Shown: positions 62,797-64,000 of the stretch, piece by piece
How the letters are laid out: every line of letters begins with the position of its first letter
How positions within the stretch are numbered: position 1 is the first letter of the stretch
DNA from: Pelargonium cotyledonis
Taxonomy: Eukaryota; Streptophyta; Magnoliopsida; Geraniales; Geraniaceae
Reading direction: 5' to 3'
Length of the DNA stretch: 64,000 nt
NCBI GenBank assembly: GCA_036897625.1
Contig: JAYMTA010000007.1
Location: 1-64,000 of the forward strand
Notes under the pieces: model-generated
Databases searched by the model: none
What the model was told of the DNA's origin: nothing
The model's input: only the letters and a program-made list of their open reading frames with translations
Position numbers and translations under genes: made by a program

Positions 62797-64000
62797 AGTT
62801 CTCGAGGCGATGTGCAAGTTTATAATTTATAAGTCGGGGTAGGTAGAGAGAGAGGCTTAGTAAAAGGCAGAGAATTTTGCACTAAGGTGTATTTCTTGAT
62901 CATCTCGAACACCTTTCCGGATAGAGTTTTTTCTTTTAGTACTTACTCCTTCGTTAAGTATTCTCTTCGAGGTTAGCTGCTTAACTAGATAAGAATTGTT
63001 TAAGTAAGTCTATGCAATAAAAACAAGAAAAGGGGAATCTCTACTTTCCACCAGGAATTTTACAGGCAAGTAATAGTAAGTAAAAGAGGTCTTTTAGAGT
63101 ACCAGAGCAGTGGGTAGAGCAAGCGACTAAAAAGCATTTGCCAGTAGGCGCTCACATTTTCTTTGAAGAAATTTTAAGTAATTAGAAGAACCCCCTTTTT
63201 GTTTAACAGATAATTCCCCCAGTTCATAAACATTAAACGATTTCTTAATTAAAGCTAAATTACCCAGACCTACGCTTAGCTTGTAAGAGAGCTCCGCATA
63301 ATTTAATTTATCTCTCAGAATCGGGTCCTAGTAGGAAGGATTCCATTTTTATTTAATAGTCTACGTGTACGCCGCAGTATCTTAAATTCCAGGGATTACT
63401 ATATGTGAGGACTTTTTCATAGCTACAAAAAAGAAGGATTTCTGGAGTAGTGGAGTTCCTCATTATTCGTTTTTATAGACTTATGATTTAGTTATCTAAA
63501 GCCGATATTAGAAAAGGAATTAGAGTTTGATAAAAAAGAATAGCTTCTCATTTCATTAGAGAACTGTTTTAAATACAACTCCTTCTCCTTGGTTTCGGAA
63601 CCTTTTGGGGGAGAACCGATCAATGACGCAAAACCTCTAGCAATAAAACCCTACTTTGTATCCTATTACTAGATTTTTATATTTATATAAGAACGTACTT
63701 CCTAGTTAACAAGTTATCAGGGTCTAATCAATATAAAAAAGCATTCATTCCCTTTGCTTGATTGACTAATACGTCTTAGAATATTTCTTATCAACTGACT
63801 GGGACCCTCTTTTATAAATAAGAACGATAAAACTGAGAATTCATGGATTCGAGTGGTATTAAAAACTAGGCAAAGTCTTTCCTTATATTACCGCGCAAGA
63901 ATTAGTAAATGGGAACTTTGTTAGGACTTGACTTAATTACACAACTTTTATGGGGTTTCTAATAGTTGTTTGACCGGCTAGAAAATGCAAAAAATAGAAT
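62797..64000. other. Gene-free stretch
   Basis: No frame of 60 codons. A tRNA D-arm-like GCAGTGGGTAGAGCAAGCGAC at about 63106-63126 has no T arm behind it. Nothing else was recognised up to the window end. Confidence 0.5.

Noticed and set aside
1-64000. CRISPR array, insertion sequence, group I/II intron or retroelement
   Set aside because: No regularly spaced repeat, no transposase, endonuclease or reverse-transcriptase motif in any frame, no intron domain V-like hairpin, and no paired long terminal repeats were found.
1-64000. The possibility that the sequence is random or shuffled
   Set aside because: Ordered tRNA arms with correct spacing, a collinear duplicated module, a perfect 30-bp tandem copy, a 20-bp exact hairpin and strong palindrome excess would not survive shuffling.

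Overview
The window is about two-thirds A+T and is close to a gene desert. No recognisable protein-coding gene, rRNA, intron core, transposase or reverse transcriptase could be supported on either strand. The longest open frame is 155 codons and only five reach 100 codons. That is about what chance gives: at this base composition a stop falls every ~14 codons per frame, so a handful of 100-codon frames is expected in 64 kb.

What can be recognised is a scatter of tRNA-derived sequences, most of them damaged. The best are: an Asp-type tRNA body carrying a Gly (GCC) anticodon at 33235-33310 (+); a copy of the plant/algal mitochondrial type of tRNA-Ile(CAU) at 28008-28082 (-); a plastid-type elongator tRNA-Met(CAU) at 39025-39100 (-); and two diverged tRNA-Lys-like copies at 896-968 and 59415-59483 (+). 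The two Lys-like copies each follow a matching leader about 91-94 bases upstream, so they form one module duplicated about 58.5 kb apart. A dozen further T-arm or D-arm fragments lie between. The mixture of mitochondrial-type and plastid-type tRNAs suggests non-coding DNA of a greatly expanded organelle genome, probably mitochondrial and from the green lineage (alga or plant). The low G+C is unlike land-plant mitochondria (usually in the mid-40s percent), so an alga or another protist is at least as likely, and nuclear DNA carrying organelle-derived debris cannot be excluded. The species cannot be named from this.

Layout: 1-24 kb is featureless DNA with a few tRNA fragments and the first Lys-like module. 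24.0-26.25 kb is a block of different composition (Ala-codon-rich patch, then G+T-rich DNA with short internal repeats). 26-47.6 kb holds most tRNA remnants. 47.8-48.3 kb is purine-rich and contains the longest open frame on the opposite strand. 50.7-53.2 kb is two back-to-back blocks with opposite strand bias, switching at about 52.04 kb. 59.3-59.7 kb holds the second Lys-like module and a perfect 30-bp tandem duplication. 62.73-62.80 kb is a perfect 20-bp inverted repeat.

Across the whole window the palindromes GGATCC (30 copies, ~6 expected) and GGGCCC (11 copies, ~2 expected) are strongly over-represented. With the tRNA debris, this is the main structure in the DNA that genes do not explain. 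No working gene system can be reconstructed here.
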